From: Sinorhizobium fredii
GTDB taxonomy: Bacteria > Pseudomonadota > Alphaproteobacteria > Rhizobiales > Rhizobiaceae
Direction of reading: 5' to 3'
Assembly (NCBI RefSeq): GCF_002944405.1
Contig: NZ_CP024307.1
Span: forward strand, 3,781,001 to 3,845,000
Length of the DNA stretch: 64,000 nt
This document shows positions 16,215 to 26,451 of this stretch, piece by piece. The notes beneath the pieces were generated by a model. It was not told where the DNA came from. It made no database searches and saw only the letters and a list, made by a program, of their open reading frames with translations. The number at the start of each line of letters is the position of its first letter. Positions within the stretch are counted from its first letter, which is position 1. The position numbers and the translations under genes are program-made.

Positions 16215-17639
16215 ATGTCATTCTACCTTTCCTCCTCTCTTCGACGCGTGGGCGCCACCGCCGCCGCCTTGCTCGCGCCGGTCGTTGCCTTTGCCCAGGA
16301 GGCGGCGCCCGCCGCTGCCGAGGCCGTTGCAGCAACGCCGGTTCCGGACAAGGGCGACACCACCTGGATGCTGCTGTCGACCATCCTCGTCCTCCTGATG
16401 ACCATTCCCGGGCTCGCGCTCTTCTATGGCGGTCTTGTGCGTGCCAAGAACATGCTGTCGGTGCTGATGCAGGTTCTGATGATCACCGCCGTCGTGATGA
16501 TCATCTGGGTGACCTACGGCTATTCGCTGGCCTTCACCGATGGCGGCTCGCTCAATTCCTTTATCGGCGGCTTCTCGAAAATGTTCCTGGCCGGCGTTGA
16601 CACGACGACGCTTGCGGAAAGCTTCTCGAAGGGCGTCTTCATCCCCGAATACGTCTTCGTCGTCTTCCAGATGACCTTCGCCTGCATCACCCCGGCGCTG
16701 ATCGTCGGCGCCTTCGCCGAGCGCATCAAGTTCTCGGCCGTCATGCTGTTCGTCATCCTGTGGGTCACCTTCGTCTACTTCCCGGTCGCCCACATGGTCT
16801 GGTTCTGGGGCGGCCCGAGCGCCTATACGGCCCCGACCGGCCTGATCTTCTCCTTCGGCGCGATCGATTTCGCCGGCGGCACCGTCGTCCACATCAATGC
16901 CGGCATCGCGGGCCTCGTCGGCGCGATCATGCTCGGCAAGCGCACGGGCTACAAGAAAGAGATCATGGCTCCGCATTCGATGACGCTCACTATGGTCGGC
17001 GCCTCGCTGCTGTGGGTCGGCTGGTTCGGCTTCAATGCCGGCTCGAACCTCGAAGCCAATGCTTACGCGGCCCTCGCCATGATCAACACCTTCCTGGCGA
17101 CCGCAGCTGCGATCATCTCCTGGGCCGTCGTCGAAACGCTCGTCCGCGGCAAGGCTTCGATGCTCGGTGCCGCCTCGGGTGCCGTTGCCGGTCTCGTCGC
17201 GGTGACCCCGGCCGCCGGCTTTGCCGGCCCGATGGGCGCGATCGTGCTCGGCCTCGCCGTCTCGCCGGTCTGCTACTTCTTCGTCGACGTGGTGAAGAAC
17301 AAGTTCCACTATGACGACAGCCTCGACGTCTTCGGCATCCACGGCGTCGGCGGCATCCTCGGTGCGATCGCAACCGGCATCCTCGTCAATCCGGCGCTCG
17401 GCGGTGCAGGCATCGTCGACTATTCGACCGCCGACTTCGCCGCCGGCTACGCCGGCACGGCAACGCAGGTCTGGGCGCAGCTGAAGGGCGTCCTCGTCAC
17501 CGTCGTCTGGTCCGGTATCGGTTCCGCCATCCTCTTCAAGGTGGTCGATGCGATCGTCGGCCTGCGCGTCTCGGTCGAAGCGGAGCGCGAAGGCCTCGAC
17601 CTCTCCTCGCACGGCGAGGCCGCCTACCACGCCAGCTAA
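16215..17639 (+). CDS. amtB: Ammonium transporter AmtB
   Basis: The 474-residue protein has an N-terminal signal-peptide-like segment ending near AFAQEA and about eleven hydrophobic helices. It shows TPALIVGAFAERIKFSA, VAHMVWFWGG with the first pore His, and FGIHGVGGILGAIATGI with the second, as in Amt channels. It conducts ammonium at the inner membrane and is blocked by de-uridylylated GlnK. It is downstream of glnK in the same operon and followed by a strong terminator. Confidence 0.97.
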   Translation: MSFYLSSSLRRVGATAAALLAPVVAFAQEAAPAAAEAVAATPVPDKGDTTWMLLSTILVLLMTIPGLALFYGGLVRAKNMLSVLMQVLMITAVVMIIWVTYGYSLAFTDGGSLNSFIGGFSKMFLAGVDTTTLAESFSKGVFIPEYVFVVFQMTFACITPALIVGAFAERIKFSAVMLFVILWVTFVYFPVAHMVWFWGGPSAYTAPTGLIFSFGAIDFAGGTVVHINAGIAGLVGAIMLGKRTGYKKEIMAPHSMTLTMVGASLLWVGWFGFNAGSNLEANAYAALAMINTFLATAAAIISWAVVETLVRGKASMLGAASGAVAGLVAVTPAAGFAGPMGAIVLGLAVSPVCYFFVDVVKNKFHYDDSLDVFGIHGVGGILGAIATGILVNPALGGAGIVDYSTADFAAGYAGTATQVWAQLKGVLVTVVWSGIGSAILFKVVDAIVGLRVSVEAEREGLDLSSHGEAAYHAS

Positions 17640-17716
17640 GCTCGATTGCGGCGCCGGCAAAAAACGGCGCCGCCAAAAGTCCCGTCGCGATCCGCATATT
17701 TCGTGGATCGCCTTTC

Positions 17717-17745
17717 GCCCGGATCTCGCGATCCGGGCTTTTTTT
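17717..17745 (+). terminator. Rho-independent terminator of glnK-amtB
   Basis: GCCCGGATC-TCGC-GATCCGGGC forms a perfect nine-pair stem followed by seven T residues. Confidence 0.92.
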
Positions 17746-17794
17746 GTTCCTCGACCGGCCTATCCACCGGTAATTCGGCGCCACACGCGCATGG

Positions 17795-17810
17795 TTAATG
17801 TCGCATTAAC
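17795..17810 (+). promoter_or_regulatory. CtrA-type box upstream of ftsK
   Basis: TTAATGTCGCATTAAC is an exact TTAA-N7-TTAAC match to the binding site of the cell-cycle regulator CtrA. It lies 168 bases before the assigned ftsK start, or 24 bases before an in-frame ATG at 17834, which would matter if that start or a nearby promoter is used. The stretch 17640-17977 holds otherwise only the amtB terminator. Confidence 0.75.
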
Positions 17811-17977
17811 CCTACTACGCTTAGGTTGATTCCATGGCACGCAATGTGCCCGGAGCATTCTGCGCCGAAACCGGTTGGGGTCGGGCAAGGATGTTCTGCA
17901 ATCAATGGCTGGAATGTTCCCACCGTTACTCGCAAAATGCGTGGCGCTCCGGCGGATCGAAACGGACAGCAGGCAAT

Positions 17978-20632
17978 ATGAGCAGAAGCAACCCCGCAAC
18001 GCTTGACAGCCGTACCAACCGGTTCGTGCTGACCACCTTCCTCTGGCGCCAGACCGCGTCGCTGGCGGGTTTTGCGCTGTTCGGCACCCTGGCGCTCGCC
18101 GTTGCCGCTCTTTCGACCTGGAACGTTGCCGATCCGAGCTTCTCCTATGCCACCTCGGAGGAGCCGACCAACCTGCTCGGCTATGGCGGCGCCGCCTTTG
18201 CCGACATCTTCATGCAATTCTTCGGCCTGGCGAGCGTCGTGGCGCTGCTGCCGGCGGTCGCCTGGGCACTCGTGCTCATCGGCAACAAGCCCTTCGACAA
18301 GGTCGTGAAGCGGTTTTGCCTCTGGTTCGTCGGCTCGGTGCTGGCAAGCGCCGCCTTGAGCTGTGTTCCGGCGCCGATCACCTGGCCGTTGCCGAACGGC
18401 CTCGGCGGCGTCTTCGGCGACATGATCCTGCGTTTCCCGGCGCTCTTCACCGGCACCTTCCCGACCGGCACCTTCGCGACCGTGCTCGCCTGCCTCTTCG
18501 CCGGGCCGGCGGCCTGGGCGCTGATCTTCAGCGCCGGCCTGATCGGCGTCAGCGACGAGGCGGAAGAGGAGCAGGCACCCGAACCCGTTCCGAGCAAGGC
18601 GCGCACTATCCGCGAAGAACTCGAGGATGAGGACGACGAAGGTCCGCTGACCCTGCTGATGGGTTCTCTCGCTCATATGCGCTTCACGGCACAGGCCCGG
18701 CTGCGGCGGGCCATCGGCATGAGCGCCAGCCGCGCCAAGCGCCAGTACGACGAGCCCTATGATTTCAACAACGACGAGTTCGGCACCCTCAACGAGCCGG
18801 TCCGGCCGAAGGCGCAGGTGGGCGGCGCGCGCATCGAACCGTCGCTCGAGCGTGCCGAACGCCGCGTCGTCACGCCGCCGCCGATCGTCGCCGACGAAGA
18901 CGACCCGCCCTTCGACATCGACGAGCCCCGCCCCGCCGGCATCCTGCCGGACGACGAGGACGATATTGCCGCCGACTGGGCGCCGAGACCGCCCCCCGCC
19001 AAGCCGATGGTCGCGATAGGCGGCTCGCGGGTCGCTCCGCCGCCGGCACGGCCGAAGAGCGGACAGCGCGTCGAACGGGAAGCCCAGCGCTCCTTCGTCG
19101 AGGATGACGGCGACTTCGCGCTGCCGCCGATCCATTTCCTCGCCGAGCCGAAGAATGTGGCGCGCGACGCCTCGCTTTCGGCCGATGCGCTCGAACAGAA
19201 TGCCCGCATGCTCGAAGGCGTGCTCGAGGATTTCGGCGTCAAGGGCGAGATCATCCATGTCCGCCCCGGCCCCGTGGTCACCCTCTACGAACTCGAACCG
19301 GCGCCCGGCATCAAGTCGTCGCGCGTCATCGGCCTTGCCGACGACATCGCCCGCTCGATGAGCGCGATCGCCGCCCGCGTCGCCGTCGTGCCGGGCCGCA
19401 ACGCCATCGGCATCGAACTGCCGAACCAGCGGCGCGAAATGGTCTATCTGCGCGAGCTGATCGGCTCGCGCGACTTCGAGACCACCAAGACCAAGCTCGC
19501 CATGGCGCTCGGCAAGACGATCGGCGGCGAACCGGTCGTCGCCGACCTCGCCAAGATGCCGCATCTGCTCGTCGCCGGCACCACCGGCTCGGGCAAGTCG
19601 GTGGCAATCAACACGATGATCCTGTCGCTGCTCTATCGGCTCACCCCCGACCAGTGCCGGCTGATCATGATCGATCCGAAGATGCTCGAGCTTTCCGTCT
19701 ATGACGGCATTCCGCATCTGCTCTCGCCGGTCGTCACCGACCCGAAAAAGGCCGTCGTCGCGCTCAAATGGACCGTGCGCGAGATGGAAGAGCGCTACAA
19801 GAAGATGTCGAAGATCGGCGTCCGCAACATCGACGGCTTCAACACCCGCGTCGAGCAGGCGCTGTTGAAGGGCGAAGCGATCACCCGCACCGTCCAGACC
19901 GGCTTCGACCGCCAGACCGGCGAAGCCGTCTATGAGACCGAAGAATTCGACCTTTCGCCGATGCCTTATATCGTCGTCATCATCGACGAGATGGCCGACC
20001 TGATGATGGTCGCCGGCAAGGACATCGAAGGGGCGGTACAGCGGCTCGCCCAGATGGCGCGCGCCGCCGGCATCCACGTCATCATGGCGACGCAGCGCCC
20101 GTCGGTCGACGTCATCACCGGCACGATCAAGGCGAACTTCCCGACCCGCATCTCCTTCCAGGTGACCTCGAAGATCGACAGCCGCACTATTCTCGGCGAA
20201 CAGGGTGCCGAGCAGCTGCTGGGCCAGGGCGACATGCTCTACATGGCCGGCGGGGGGCGCATCCAGCGCGTCCACGGCCCCTTCGTCTCCGACACCGAAG
20301 TGGAAGAGGTGGTCGCCTATCTGAAGACGCAAGGGGTGCCGCAATATCTCGACGCGATCACCGAGGACGACGACGAGGAGAACGACGGCGGCGGACCGGC
20401 CGGCACCTCGAACCTTGCCGATTCCGAGGACCCCTACGACCAGGCGGTGGCGATCGTGCTGCGTGACGGCAAGGCCTCGACCTCCTACGTGCAGCGGCGC
20501 CTCGGCATCGGCTATAATAGGGCGGCATCGCTGATCGAGCGGATGGAGCAGGAAGGCATCATCGGTCCGGCCAACCATGCCGGCAAGCGCGAAATCCTGG
20601 TGCCGACCGAGGCGGAGATCACGGGCCGGTAA
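17978..20632 (+). CDS. ftsK: DNA translocase FtsK
   Basis: The 884-residue protein moves DNA at the division septum and coordinates chromosome dimer resolution. It has about four N-terminal membrane helices, a long acidic/proline linker (about residues 190-390), a RecA-like motor with Walker [13 protein letters not shown] and Walker [13 protein letters not shown], and a C-terminal gamma winged helix ([20 protein letters not shown]) that reads KOPS. I chose the ATG at 17978, where [18 protein letters not shown] opens the conserved part; in-frame ATG codons at 17834 and 17891 would add 48 or 29 residues. A CtrA box upstream suggests cell-cycle control. Confidence 0.94.
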   Translation: MSRSNPATLDSRTNRFVLTTFLWRQTASLAGFALFGTLALAVAALSTWNVADPSFSYATSEEPTNLLGYGGAAFADIFMQFFGLASVVALLPAVAWALVLIGNKPFDKVVKRFCLWFVGSVLASAALSCVPAPITWPLPNGLGGVFGDMILRFPALFTGTFPTGTFATVLACLFAGPAAWALIFSAGLIGVSDEAEEEQAPEPVPSKARTIREELEDEDDEGPLTLLMGSLAHMRFTAQARLRRAIGMSASRAKRQYDEPYDFNNDEFGTLNEPVRPKAQVGGARIEPSLERAERRVVTPPPIVADEDDPPFDIDEPRPAGILPDDEDDIAADWAPRPPPAKPMVAIGGSRVAPPPARPKSGQRVEREAQRSFVEDDGDFALPPIHFLAEPKNVARDASLSADALEQNARMLEGVLEDFGVKGEIIHVRPGPVVTLYELEPAPGIKSSRVIGLADDIARSMSAIAARVAVVPGRNAIGIELPNQRREMVYLRELIGSRDFETTKTKLAMALGKTIGGEPVVADLAKMPHLLVAGTTGSGKSVAINTMILSLLYRLTPDQCRLIMIDPKMLELSVYDGIPHLLSPVVTDPKKAVVALKWTVREMEERYKKMSKIGVRNIDGFNTRVEQALLKGEAITRTVQTGFDRQTGEAVYETEEFDLSPMPYIVVIIDEMADLMMVAGKDIEGAVQRLAQMARAAGIHVIMATQRPSVDVITGTIKANFPTRISFQVTSKIDSRTILGEQGAEQLLGQGDMLYMAGGGRIQRVHGPFVSDTEVEEVVAYLKTQGVPQYLDAITEDDDEENDGGGPAGTSNLADSEDPYDQAVAIVLRDGKASTSYVQRRLGIGYNRAASLIERMEQEGIIGPANHAGKREILVPTEAEITGR

Positions 20633-20747
20633 GTCTGAAAGACCGGCCGGTAACGGTCATTTGAGAGGCGGGCCGCCGCGGCAGCAGATAACGCCTTGAA
20701 GGCGCCCCACTTGCGCTCCAAATGACGCTGATATGAAGGAGACTGCG

Positions 20748-21410
20748 ATGACAGAGACAAGAAACGGCGGCGGCGACACTCGGGCGATCTCGCGGCGCGT
20801 CTTCGTTTGCGGCCTGGCAGCGCTCGCAGGCATCGCCGGCACGACGCTGGACGCGGCCCCCGCTTCGGCGCAGGCCCCCGCCGTCGCCCAGAAGATCGCC
20901 GATCATTTTTCATCGGTGAAGACGATGGCGGGCGAATTCGTCCAGTTCGGTCCGCGCGGCGAGCAGACCGGCGGAAAGTTCTACATCCGCCGCCCCGGCC
21001 GCATCCGCTTCAACTACGAGGCGCCGTCGCCGATGCGCGTCATCGCCGACGGACGGTCGGTGGTCATCGGCAATATGAAGCTGAAGACCTGGGACATCTA
21101 TCCCTTGTCGAAGACGCCGCTCAATCTGCTTCTGAGCGAGCGGATCGATCTCCGCAGCCGCATGGTGCGCGACGTCCGGGTCGAACCCGACCTCATCACC
21201 ATCGTGCTCGGCGACCGCTCGATCTTCGGCGACTCGACCATCACCATGATGTTCGACCCGCGGACCTACAATCTCAGGCAATGGACGATCACCGACGCGC
21301 AGAAGAAAGACACCTCGGTGATGATCTTCAACGTGCAGACCGGCATCGCACTGGACGACAAGGTGTTCCGCATTCCCTATGACGAGGTGCGCAACAAGGG
21401 CGGCAAATAG
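20748..21410 (+). CDS. lolA: Outer-membrane lipoprotein carrier protein LolA family
   Basis: The 220-residue periplasmic protein fits LolA, which carries lipoproteins from the inner to the outer membrane. The mature part has FSSVKTMAGEFVQFGPRGEQ, GGKFYIRRPGRIRFNYEAPS and FDPRTYNLRQWTITDAQ. The signal region starts SRRVFVCGLAALAG and ends near ASAQA; the SRRxF pattern resembles a twin-arginine signal. AAGGAG sits six bases before the ATG at 20748 and overlaps an alternative ATG at 20733. It follows ftsK and is closed by a terminator. Confidence 0.9.
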   Translation: MTETRNGGGDTRAISRRVFVCGLAALAGIAGTTLDAAPASAQAPAVAQKIADHFSSVKTMAGEFVQFGPRGEQTGGKFYIRRPGRIRFNYEAPSPMRVIADGRSVVIGNMKLKTWDIYPLSKTPLNLLLSERIDLRSRMVRDVRVEPDLITIVLGDRSIFGDSTITMMFDPRTYNLRQWTITDAQKKDTSVMIFNVQTGIALDDKVFRIPYDEVRNKGGK

Positions 21411-21441
21411 CCATAGGGGCGTGGCCGCGACAGGACTCCAG

Positions 21442-21464
21442 GGCCGCCTTCGGGCGGCCTTTTT
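21442..21464 (+). terminator. Rho-independent terminator after lolA
   Basis: GGCCGCC-TTCG-GGCGGCC forms a seven-pair stem with a stable tetraloop followed by five T residues. Confidence 0.85.
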
Positions 21465-21539
21465 CATGCTTGTCGATTGGCCCCGGACCTGCTTAAAACG
21501 CCCGTACTGCCGGACATCCCGCTATTCAGAGGAATGAGA

Positions 21540-22346
21540 ATGCCGCTTTCCATCGCCACGTGGAACATCAACTCCGTCCGCCTGCGCATGCCGCTCGTGG
21601 AGCATCTGCTGGTGAATTGGCAGCCCGACATCCTCTGCCTGCAGGAGACCAAGTGCCCGGACGATCAGTTTCCGTCCGCACCTTTGAAGAAGCTCGGCTA
21701 CAACTACATCGAAATGCACGGGCAGAAGGGCTATCACGGCGTTGCGACCATTTCCCGCCTGCCGCTGACCGAATTGACCGATCGCCGCGACTATTGCGGC
21801 GTCGGCGATGCACGCCATCTCTCCGTCGTCTTCGCGGCCGGCGGCAAGACCATCCGCCTGCACAATTTCTATGTGCCGGCCGGCGGCGACGAGCCGGATC
21901 GCACCATCAACCCGAAATTCGGCCACAAGCTCGATTTTGTCGACGAGATGAAGCTGTTGCACGCCGAGGCCGAGGCGGGCATTTCCTCGATTCTGGTCGG
22001 CGACCTCAACATCGCGCCGCTCGAGCACGACGTCTGGTCGCACAAGCAGCTCCTGAAGATCGTCAGCCACACGCCCGTCGAAACCGACGGGCTCACCACC
22101 GTCATGACCGGCGGCGCCTGGGTCGACCTGATGCGCCAGCACACCCCGCCGCCCGAGAGGCTCTACACCTGGTGGAGCTACCGGGCCAAGGACTGGGCCG
22201 CCGCCGACCGCGGCCGCCGCCTCGACCATATCTGGTCCTCGGCCGATCTCGCGACGAAACTCCTGCGCGTCGACATCCTCCGGGAAGCACGCGGCTGGGA
22301 GCGCCCCTCGGACCATGTGCCGGTGATTGCACATTTCGAGCTTTGA
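21540..22346 (+). CDS. xth: Exodeoxyribonuclease III
   Basis: The 268-residue enzyme is an AP endonuclease / 3'-5' exonuclease of base-excision repair. It shows IATWNINSVRLR at the start, DILCLQETKC with the metal-binding Glu, LVGDLNIAPLEHDVW with catalytic Asp and Asn, and WERPSDHVPVIAHF with the final Asp-His pair. AGAGGA precedes the ATG at 21540. It lies between a terminator and a convergent cNMP-binding gene. Confidence 0.95.
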   Translation: MPLSIATWNINSVRLRMPLVEHLLVNWQPDILCLQETKCPDDQFPSAPLKKLGYNYIEMHGQKGYHGVATISRLPLTELTDRRDYCGVGDARHLSVVFAAGGKTIRLHNFYVPAGGDEPDRTINPKFGHKLDFVDEMKLLHAEAEAGISSILVGDLNIAPLEHDVWSHKQLLKIVSHTPVETDGLTTVMTGGAWVDLMRQHTPPPERLYTWWSYRAKDWAAADRGRRLDHIWSSADLATKLLRVDILREARGWERPSDHVPVIAHFEL

Positions 22347-22376
22347 GATCGCCACGCGCTTGGGAAGCATCTTCGA

Positions 22377-22832
22377 CTAGGCAAAACGCCCGGCGAGCGC
22401 CTCGACGCGGCGGATCATCGCCTGCAGATTGTCGCGGATCCGGGCTTCGACCATTGCCGTCACCTCCGGGTATTCTTCCAGCATGCGGCGGAAAAGCGGC
22501 CGGTTGATGCGGATCACCTCGCTGTCCTCGTCCGCGGTCGCGGTGAACTTGCGCTCGACCATCGAGATCAGCGCCAGTTCCGATAGCAGAGCGCCGCGGC
22601 CGACGCTGTCGACCTGCTGCGGCCGGCCCTCGGCATTGAGCTTGGAGAGCGAAAAGCTCCCGGCGGCGACCGCATAGGCGCAGTCCGCCGGCGCCCCTTC
22701 GCGAAAGAGCTCGTGGCCCTTCGCCACGCGACGACGCTCGGCGCCGAAGGCGATCAGCCGAAGCTTGTCGTCGCCGATATCGGCGAAGAGCGAGACGTTG
22801 GACAGAAGCGCGATGTCGTCATTGAGCGTCAC
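22377..22832 (-). CDS. Cyclic nucleotide-binding domain protein
   Basis: The 151-residue protein consists of one cNMP-binding beta-roll: LSNVSLFADIGDDKLRLIAF at the start, AKGHELFREGAPADCAYAVA, and GRGALLSELALISMVERKFT in place of the phosphate-binding cassette. It lacks the C-terminal HTH of Crp proteins, so it probably senses a ligand or acts as an adaptor. The GTG at 22832 is chosen because CAGGAG lies nine bases upstream. It follows the CenR-like regulator gene by about 60 bases on the same strand. Confidence 0.8.
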   Translation of the reverse strand: MTLNDDIALLSNVSLFADIGDDKLRLIAFGAERRRVAKGHELFREGAPADCAYAVAAGSFSLSKLNAEGRPQQVDSVGRGALLSELALISMVERKFTATADEDSEVIRINRPLFRRMLEEYPEVTAMVEARIRDNLQAMIRRVEALAGRFA

Positions 22833-22894
22833 GCAGCAATTCTCCTGACTCACCTACGAGCAAGATGGGGAGGGGAAAACCCGCAAATCCCGCC

Positions 22895-23578
22895 TTACGG
22901 AACGATCTTGTAGCCGCCGTTCTCTGTCACCAAAATCTCGGCATTGGAAGGGTCGCGTTCAATTTTCTGGCGCAGCCGGTAGACATGCGTCTCGAGCGTG
23001 TGGGTCGTCACGCCGGAATTATAGCCCCAGACCTCCTCGAGCAGGACGTCGCGGGTCACCACCTTCTGGTCGGCCCGGTAAAGGTAGCGGATGATCGCCG
23101 CCTCCTTCTCGGTCAGCCGGATCTTCTGGCCGTTATCCAACGTCAGCAATTTTTGGCTCGGCTTGAACGTGTAGGGACCGACGCTGAAGGTAGCGTCCTC
23201 GCTCTGCTCATGCTGGCGCAGCTGGGCGCGGATACGGGCCAGCAGCACGGCGAAACGGAAGGGCTTGGTGACATAGTCGTTGGCGCCGGCCTCGAGCCCG
23301 AGGATCGTGTCCGAATCGGTATCGTGACCGGTCAGCATGATGATCGGCGCCTTGAACCCGCTCTTGCGCAACAGCTTCACCGCCTCGCGGCCGTCCATGT
23401 CCGGCAAGCCGACATCCATGATCAACAGGTCCACCTGGCGGGCGCGCGCCGTCTGGATACCCTTGCCGGCGGTCGCTTCCTGCAGGAGGTCGAACTCCTC
23501 GTAAAGAGAGAGCTGCTCTATCAACGTCTCACGCAGGTCATTGTCATCGTCGACAAGGAGGATAGTGCGCGTCGCCAT
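22895..23578 (-). CDS. cenR: OmpR-family response regulator, CenR-like
   Basis: The 227-residue regulator has a receiver domain (ILLVDDDNDLRETL acidic pocket, phospho-acceptor Asp in LLIMDVGLPDMDGRE, Lys in NDYVTKPF) and a C-terminal winged helix with RLTEKEAAIIRYLYRA and HTLETHVYRLRQKIE. The segment ARIRAQLRQHEQSEDATF resembles CenR, the essential envelope regulator of alphaproteobacteria. The name rests on remembered similarity and needs a search; the family call is firm. No cognate histidine kinase lies next to it. Confidence 0.85.
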   Translation of the reverse strand: MATRTILLVDDDNDLRETLIEQLSLYEEFDLLQEATAGKGIQTARARQVDLLIMDVGLPDMDGREAVKLLRKSGFKAPIIMLTGHDTDSDTILGLEAGANDYVTKPFRFAVLLARIRAQLRQHEQSEDATFSVGPYTFKPSQKLLTLDNGQKIRLTEKEAAIIRYLYRADQKVVTRDVLLEEVWGYNSGVTTHTLETHVYRLRQKIERDPSNAEILVTENGGYKIVP

Positions 23579-23722
23579 GGGACAGTTCCTGTTGCTTCCT
23601 GAATTTCAAACTAGCTCAAATGCCGCCCTTGGCAAAGCGCGGCGGCCGCGCAATCTTGTCGCCTTGGAACCGTGCTTAGGGTGGCCGCGAGCTCACGGGC
23701 AAAGCAAGAATTTGTGAGAATA

Positions 23723-24271
23723 ATGCGCAAGAAAACGTCGGGAGTAAGATCGGGGAAATCCACCATTGTGGTGCGCACTGCGCCGCGCGATCGCCGCCGC
23801 GCGCTTCTGAGCTTCGACGGAAAGACCGAGCAGGCGGCGATCGGGCGAAGCGGCCTCACGGCCATGAAGCGGGAAGGCGATGGCGCAACGCCGCGGGCGA
23901 CGATGAGGCTGATCGGCGGGTTCGCGCGCCGGGACCGCGTGTCCCTGCCGCCGACACGGCTGCCGATCCGCAGGACCCGCCGCGACATGCTCTGGTGCGA
24001 CGCGCCGGGCCACGCCTCCTACAACCGCCCCGTCAGGGCACCGTTTGCCGCAAGCCACGAGGCGATGATGCGCGATGACGGACTATACGACATCTGCCTC
24101 GTCATGGATTGGAACATCTCGTCCAGGCGGCGACAAGCCGGCTCGGCGATCTTCTTTCATCTCATTCGCCCCGGTTATGAGCCGACGCAAGGCTGCATCG
24201 CCGTCAGCTTGCCGGCGATGAAGCGGCTGCTGAGGCATATGCGCCGGGGAACGGCTGTCCGGGTGGCATAG
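23723..24271 (+). CDS. L,D-transpeptidase (YkuD-type) family protein
   Basis: The 182-residue basic protein ends with a YkuD-like catalytic region: IFFHLIRPGYEPTQGCIAVS holds the His and the catalytic Cys of the HxnTxGC pattern. Such domains cross-link peptidoglycan or attach proteins to it. No signal peptide is seen in this reading, unusual for a cell-wall enzyme. The start is uncertain: I use the ATG at 23723, but one at 23672 is possible. It diverges from the CenR-like gene and converges with sixA. Confidence 0.72.
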   Translation: MRKKTSGVRSGKSTIVVRTAPRDRRRALLSFDGKTEQAAIGRSGLTAMKREGDGATPRATMRLIGGFARRDRVSLPPTRLPIRRTRRDMLWCDAPGHASYNRPVRAPFAASHEAMMRDDGLYDICLVMDWNISSRRRQAGSAIFFHLIRPGYEPTQGCIAVSLPAMKRLLRHMRRGTAVRVA

Positions 24272-24283
24272 CCGCGAAGACCG

Positions 24284-24823
24284 TCATTGCTTCTGCTTGA
24301 GCATGCGCGGCGTCACGAACCGGACGAGGCGGCCGCTGCTGGGCTCGATCTCCGACCATTGCCCGGCATCGAAATCGATGACCGCGAGGGCGGCCGTGGG
24401 AAATTTTTCACGCAGGCGCGGCAGCGCCTCGCCCTCGCCGGCAAGGAGCAGTGCAAGCTCCTCCATGCCTGGATTGTGCCCGACGAGGAGGAGGCTGCGC
24501 ACCGACGGCTCCACGCCCCGTATCACGCCGAGAATGGCTTTGGCCGCGACCTCGTAGATCCCGACGGCGTCACGGGAGTCGACGCTGGCCGGCAACGCCT
24601 CGGCCACCAGTTCCCAGGTCTCCTGGGCGCGTCGCGCCGTGGAAACAAGCGCCAGATCCGGCACGAGGCCCTGCTCGGCCATATAGGCGCCAATCACCGG
24701 GGCAGCCTTTCGCCCGCGCCCGGCGAGCGGCCGGCGATGGTCGGCCACGCCTTCGGGCCAGGCGGATTTCGCATGGCGGAGCAGCATCAGGCGCCGTGCG
24801 GCGGTCTTGTCGTGATCAGCCAT
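24284..24823 (-). CDS. SixA-type phosphohistidine phosphatase
   Basis: The 179-residue protein is a short histidine phosphatase. The RHG-type motif is LMLLRHAKSAWP at residues 12-23, and the second catalytic His is in LLLVGHNPGMEELALLL. SixA-like enzymes remove phosphate from phosphohistidine proteins such as HPt domains or the nitrogen PTS. The target here is unknown. It is transcribed after leuC but a terminator lies between them. Confidence 0.87.
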   Translation of the reverse strand: MADHDKTAARRLMLLRHAKSAWPEGVADHRRPLAGRGRKAAPVIGAYMAEQGLVPDLALVSTARRAQETWELVAEALPASVDSRDAVGIYEVAAKAILGVIRGVEPSVRSLLLVGHNPGMEELALLLAGEGEALPRLREKFPTAALAVIDFDAGQWSEIEPSSGRLVRFVTPRMLKQKQ

Positions 24824-24913
24824 GAGGTTCTTCGCGGGTCAGGTGGAACGCGGCCATTGTGGCACCGTTGACGCCACTTGTCTGCCCGCGGAAGCTTCTT
24901 GTGACGCTCAATG

Positions 24914-24940
24914 AAAAAGGCCGCCCTCGAGAGGGCGGCC
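24914..24940 (-). terminator. Rho-independent terminator of leuC
   Basis: On the minus strand GGCCGCCCT-CTCG-AGGGCGGCC forms a nine-pair stem followed by five T residues, 26 bases past the leuC stop. Confidence 0.9.
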
Positions 24941-24966
24941 AAATTGCCGGAAAAGTTCGAACCGGC

Positions 24967-26376
24967 TTATTTCCACTCGCGGATATCGACGAAATGGCCC
25001 GCCACCGCGGCGGCGGCGGCCATTGCGGGGGAGACAAGATGGGTGCGGCCCTTGAAGCCCTGGCGGCCCTCGAAGTTGCGGTTCGAGGTCGAGGCGCAGC
25101 GCTCGCCCGGCTTCAGCCGGTCGTCGTTCATCGCCAGGCACATCGAGCAGCCCGGTTCGCGCCAGTCGAAGCCGGCCTCCTTGAAGATCCTGTCGAGACC
25201 CTCGGCCTCCGCCTGTTCCTTGACGAGGCCCGAGCCCGGCACGATCATCGCCGAAACGGTCGGGGCGACCTTGCGACCTTCGACGACCTTGGCAACGGCG
25301 CGCAGGTCCTCGATGCGACCGTTTGTGCAGGAGCCGATGAACACCCGGTCGATGGCGATGTCGGTGATCTTCGTGCCCGGCTTCAGGCCCATATAGTCGA
25401 GCGCCCGCCATTTGGAAGCGCGCTTGGTCTCGTCCTGGATGTCGTCCGGATTCGGAACGGCGCCCTGGACCGAGATGACGTCTTCCGGAGAGGAGCCCCA
25501 GGAGACGATCGGCGGCAAGTTGGCCGCGTCGAGCACGACGACCCGGTCGTAATGGGCGCCCTCGTCGGTGTGCAGCGTCTTCCAGTAGTCGAGCGCCATG
25601 TCCCAGGCCTTGCCCTTCGGCGCGCGCGGCTTGTCCTTGATATAGGCGAAGGTCGTCTCGTCCGGCGCGATCAGGCCGGCGCGGGCGCCGCCTTCGATCG
25701 TCATGTTGCAGACCGTCATGCGGCCTTCCATCGACAGCGAACGGATCGCCTCGCCGGCGAATTCAATGACGTGGCCGGTGCCGCCGGCGGTGCCGATCTC
25801 GCCGATGATGGCGAGGATGATGTCCTTGGCGGTGACGCCGGGCGGCAACTGCCCGTCGACGCGCACCAGCATGTTCTTCGCCTTCTTCTGGATCAGCGTC
25901 TGGGTGGCCAGCACGTGCTCCACTTCCGACGTGCCGATGCCGTGCGCCAAAGCACCGAAGGCGCCATGCGTCGAGGTGTGGCTGTCGCCGCAGACGATCG
26001 TCATGCCCGGCAGCGTGAAGCCCTGCTCGGGTCCGACGATATGGACGATGCCCTGGCGCTTGTCGTTCTCCGAATAATATTCGACGCCGAAATCGGCGGC
26101 GTTCTTGGCAAGCGCCTCGACCTGGATTCGGCTTTCCTCGTTCTTGATGCCGAGATGGCGGTCCGGCGAGGTCGGCACGTTATGGTCGACGACGGCCAGC
26201 GTCTTTTCCGGCGCCCGGACCTTGCGGCCGGCCATGCGCAGTCCTTCGAAGGCCTGCGGACTCGTCACCTCGTGCACGAGGTGACGGTCGATGTAGAGCA
26301 GACAGGTGCCGTCATCCTGTTGATTGACCAGATGATCGTCCCAGATCTTGTCATAGAGGGTACGCGGTGCGCTCAT
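24967..26376 (-). CDS. leuC: 3-isopropylmalate dehydratase large subunit
   Basis: The 469-residue aconitase-family subunit works with LeuD in leucine synthesis. It carries the [4Fe-4S] cysteines in [15 protein letters not shown] and [13 protein letters not shown], and [20 protein letters not shown] with active-site residues. The start [15 protein letters not shown] is typical. A 38-codon reading frame and an inverted repeat lie upstream; a terminator follows. No leucine-rich attenuator peptide was found. Confidence 0.97.
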   Translation of the reverse strand: MSAPRTLYDKIWDDHLVNQQDDGTCLLYIDRHLVHEVTSPQAFEGLRMAGRKVRAPEKTLAVVDHNVPTSPDRHLGIKNEESRIQVEALAKNAADFGVEYYSENDKRQGIVHIVGPEQGFTLPGMTIVCGDSHTSTHGAFGALAHGIGTSEVEHVLATQTLIQKKAKNMLVRVDGQLPPGVTAKDIILAIIGEIGTAGGTGHVIEFAGEAIRSLSMEGRMTVCNMTIEGGARAGLIAPDETTFAYIKDKPRAPKGKAWDMALDYWKTLHTDEGAHYDRVVVLDAANLPPIVSWGSSPEDVISVQGAVPNPDDIQDETKRASKWRALDYMGLKPGTKITDIAIDRVFIGSCTNGRIEDLRAVAKVVEGRKVAPTVSAMIVPGSGLVKEQAEAEGLDRIFKEAGFDWREPGCSMCLAMNDDRLKPGERCASTSNRNFEGRQGFKGRTHLVSPAMAAAAAVAGHFVDIREWK

Positions 26377-26451
26377 GGCGAGATATCCATCGAATTTTAA
26401 AATACGGAAAAGCCGGCGGCGATTCTGCCGGAAACAACGCTGGTCAGGCGA

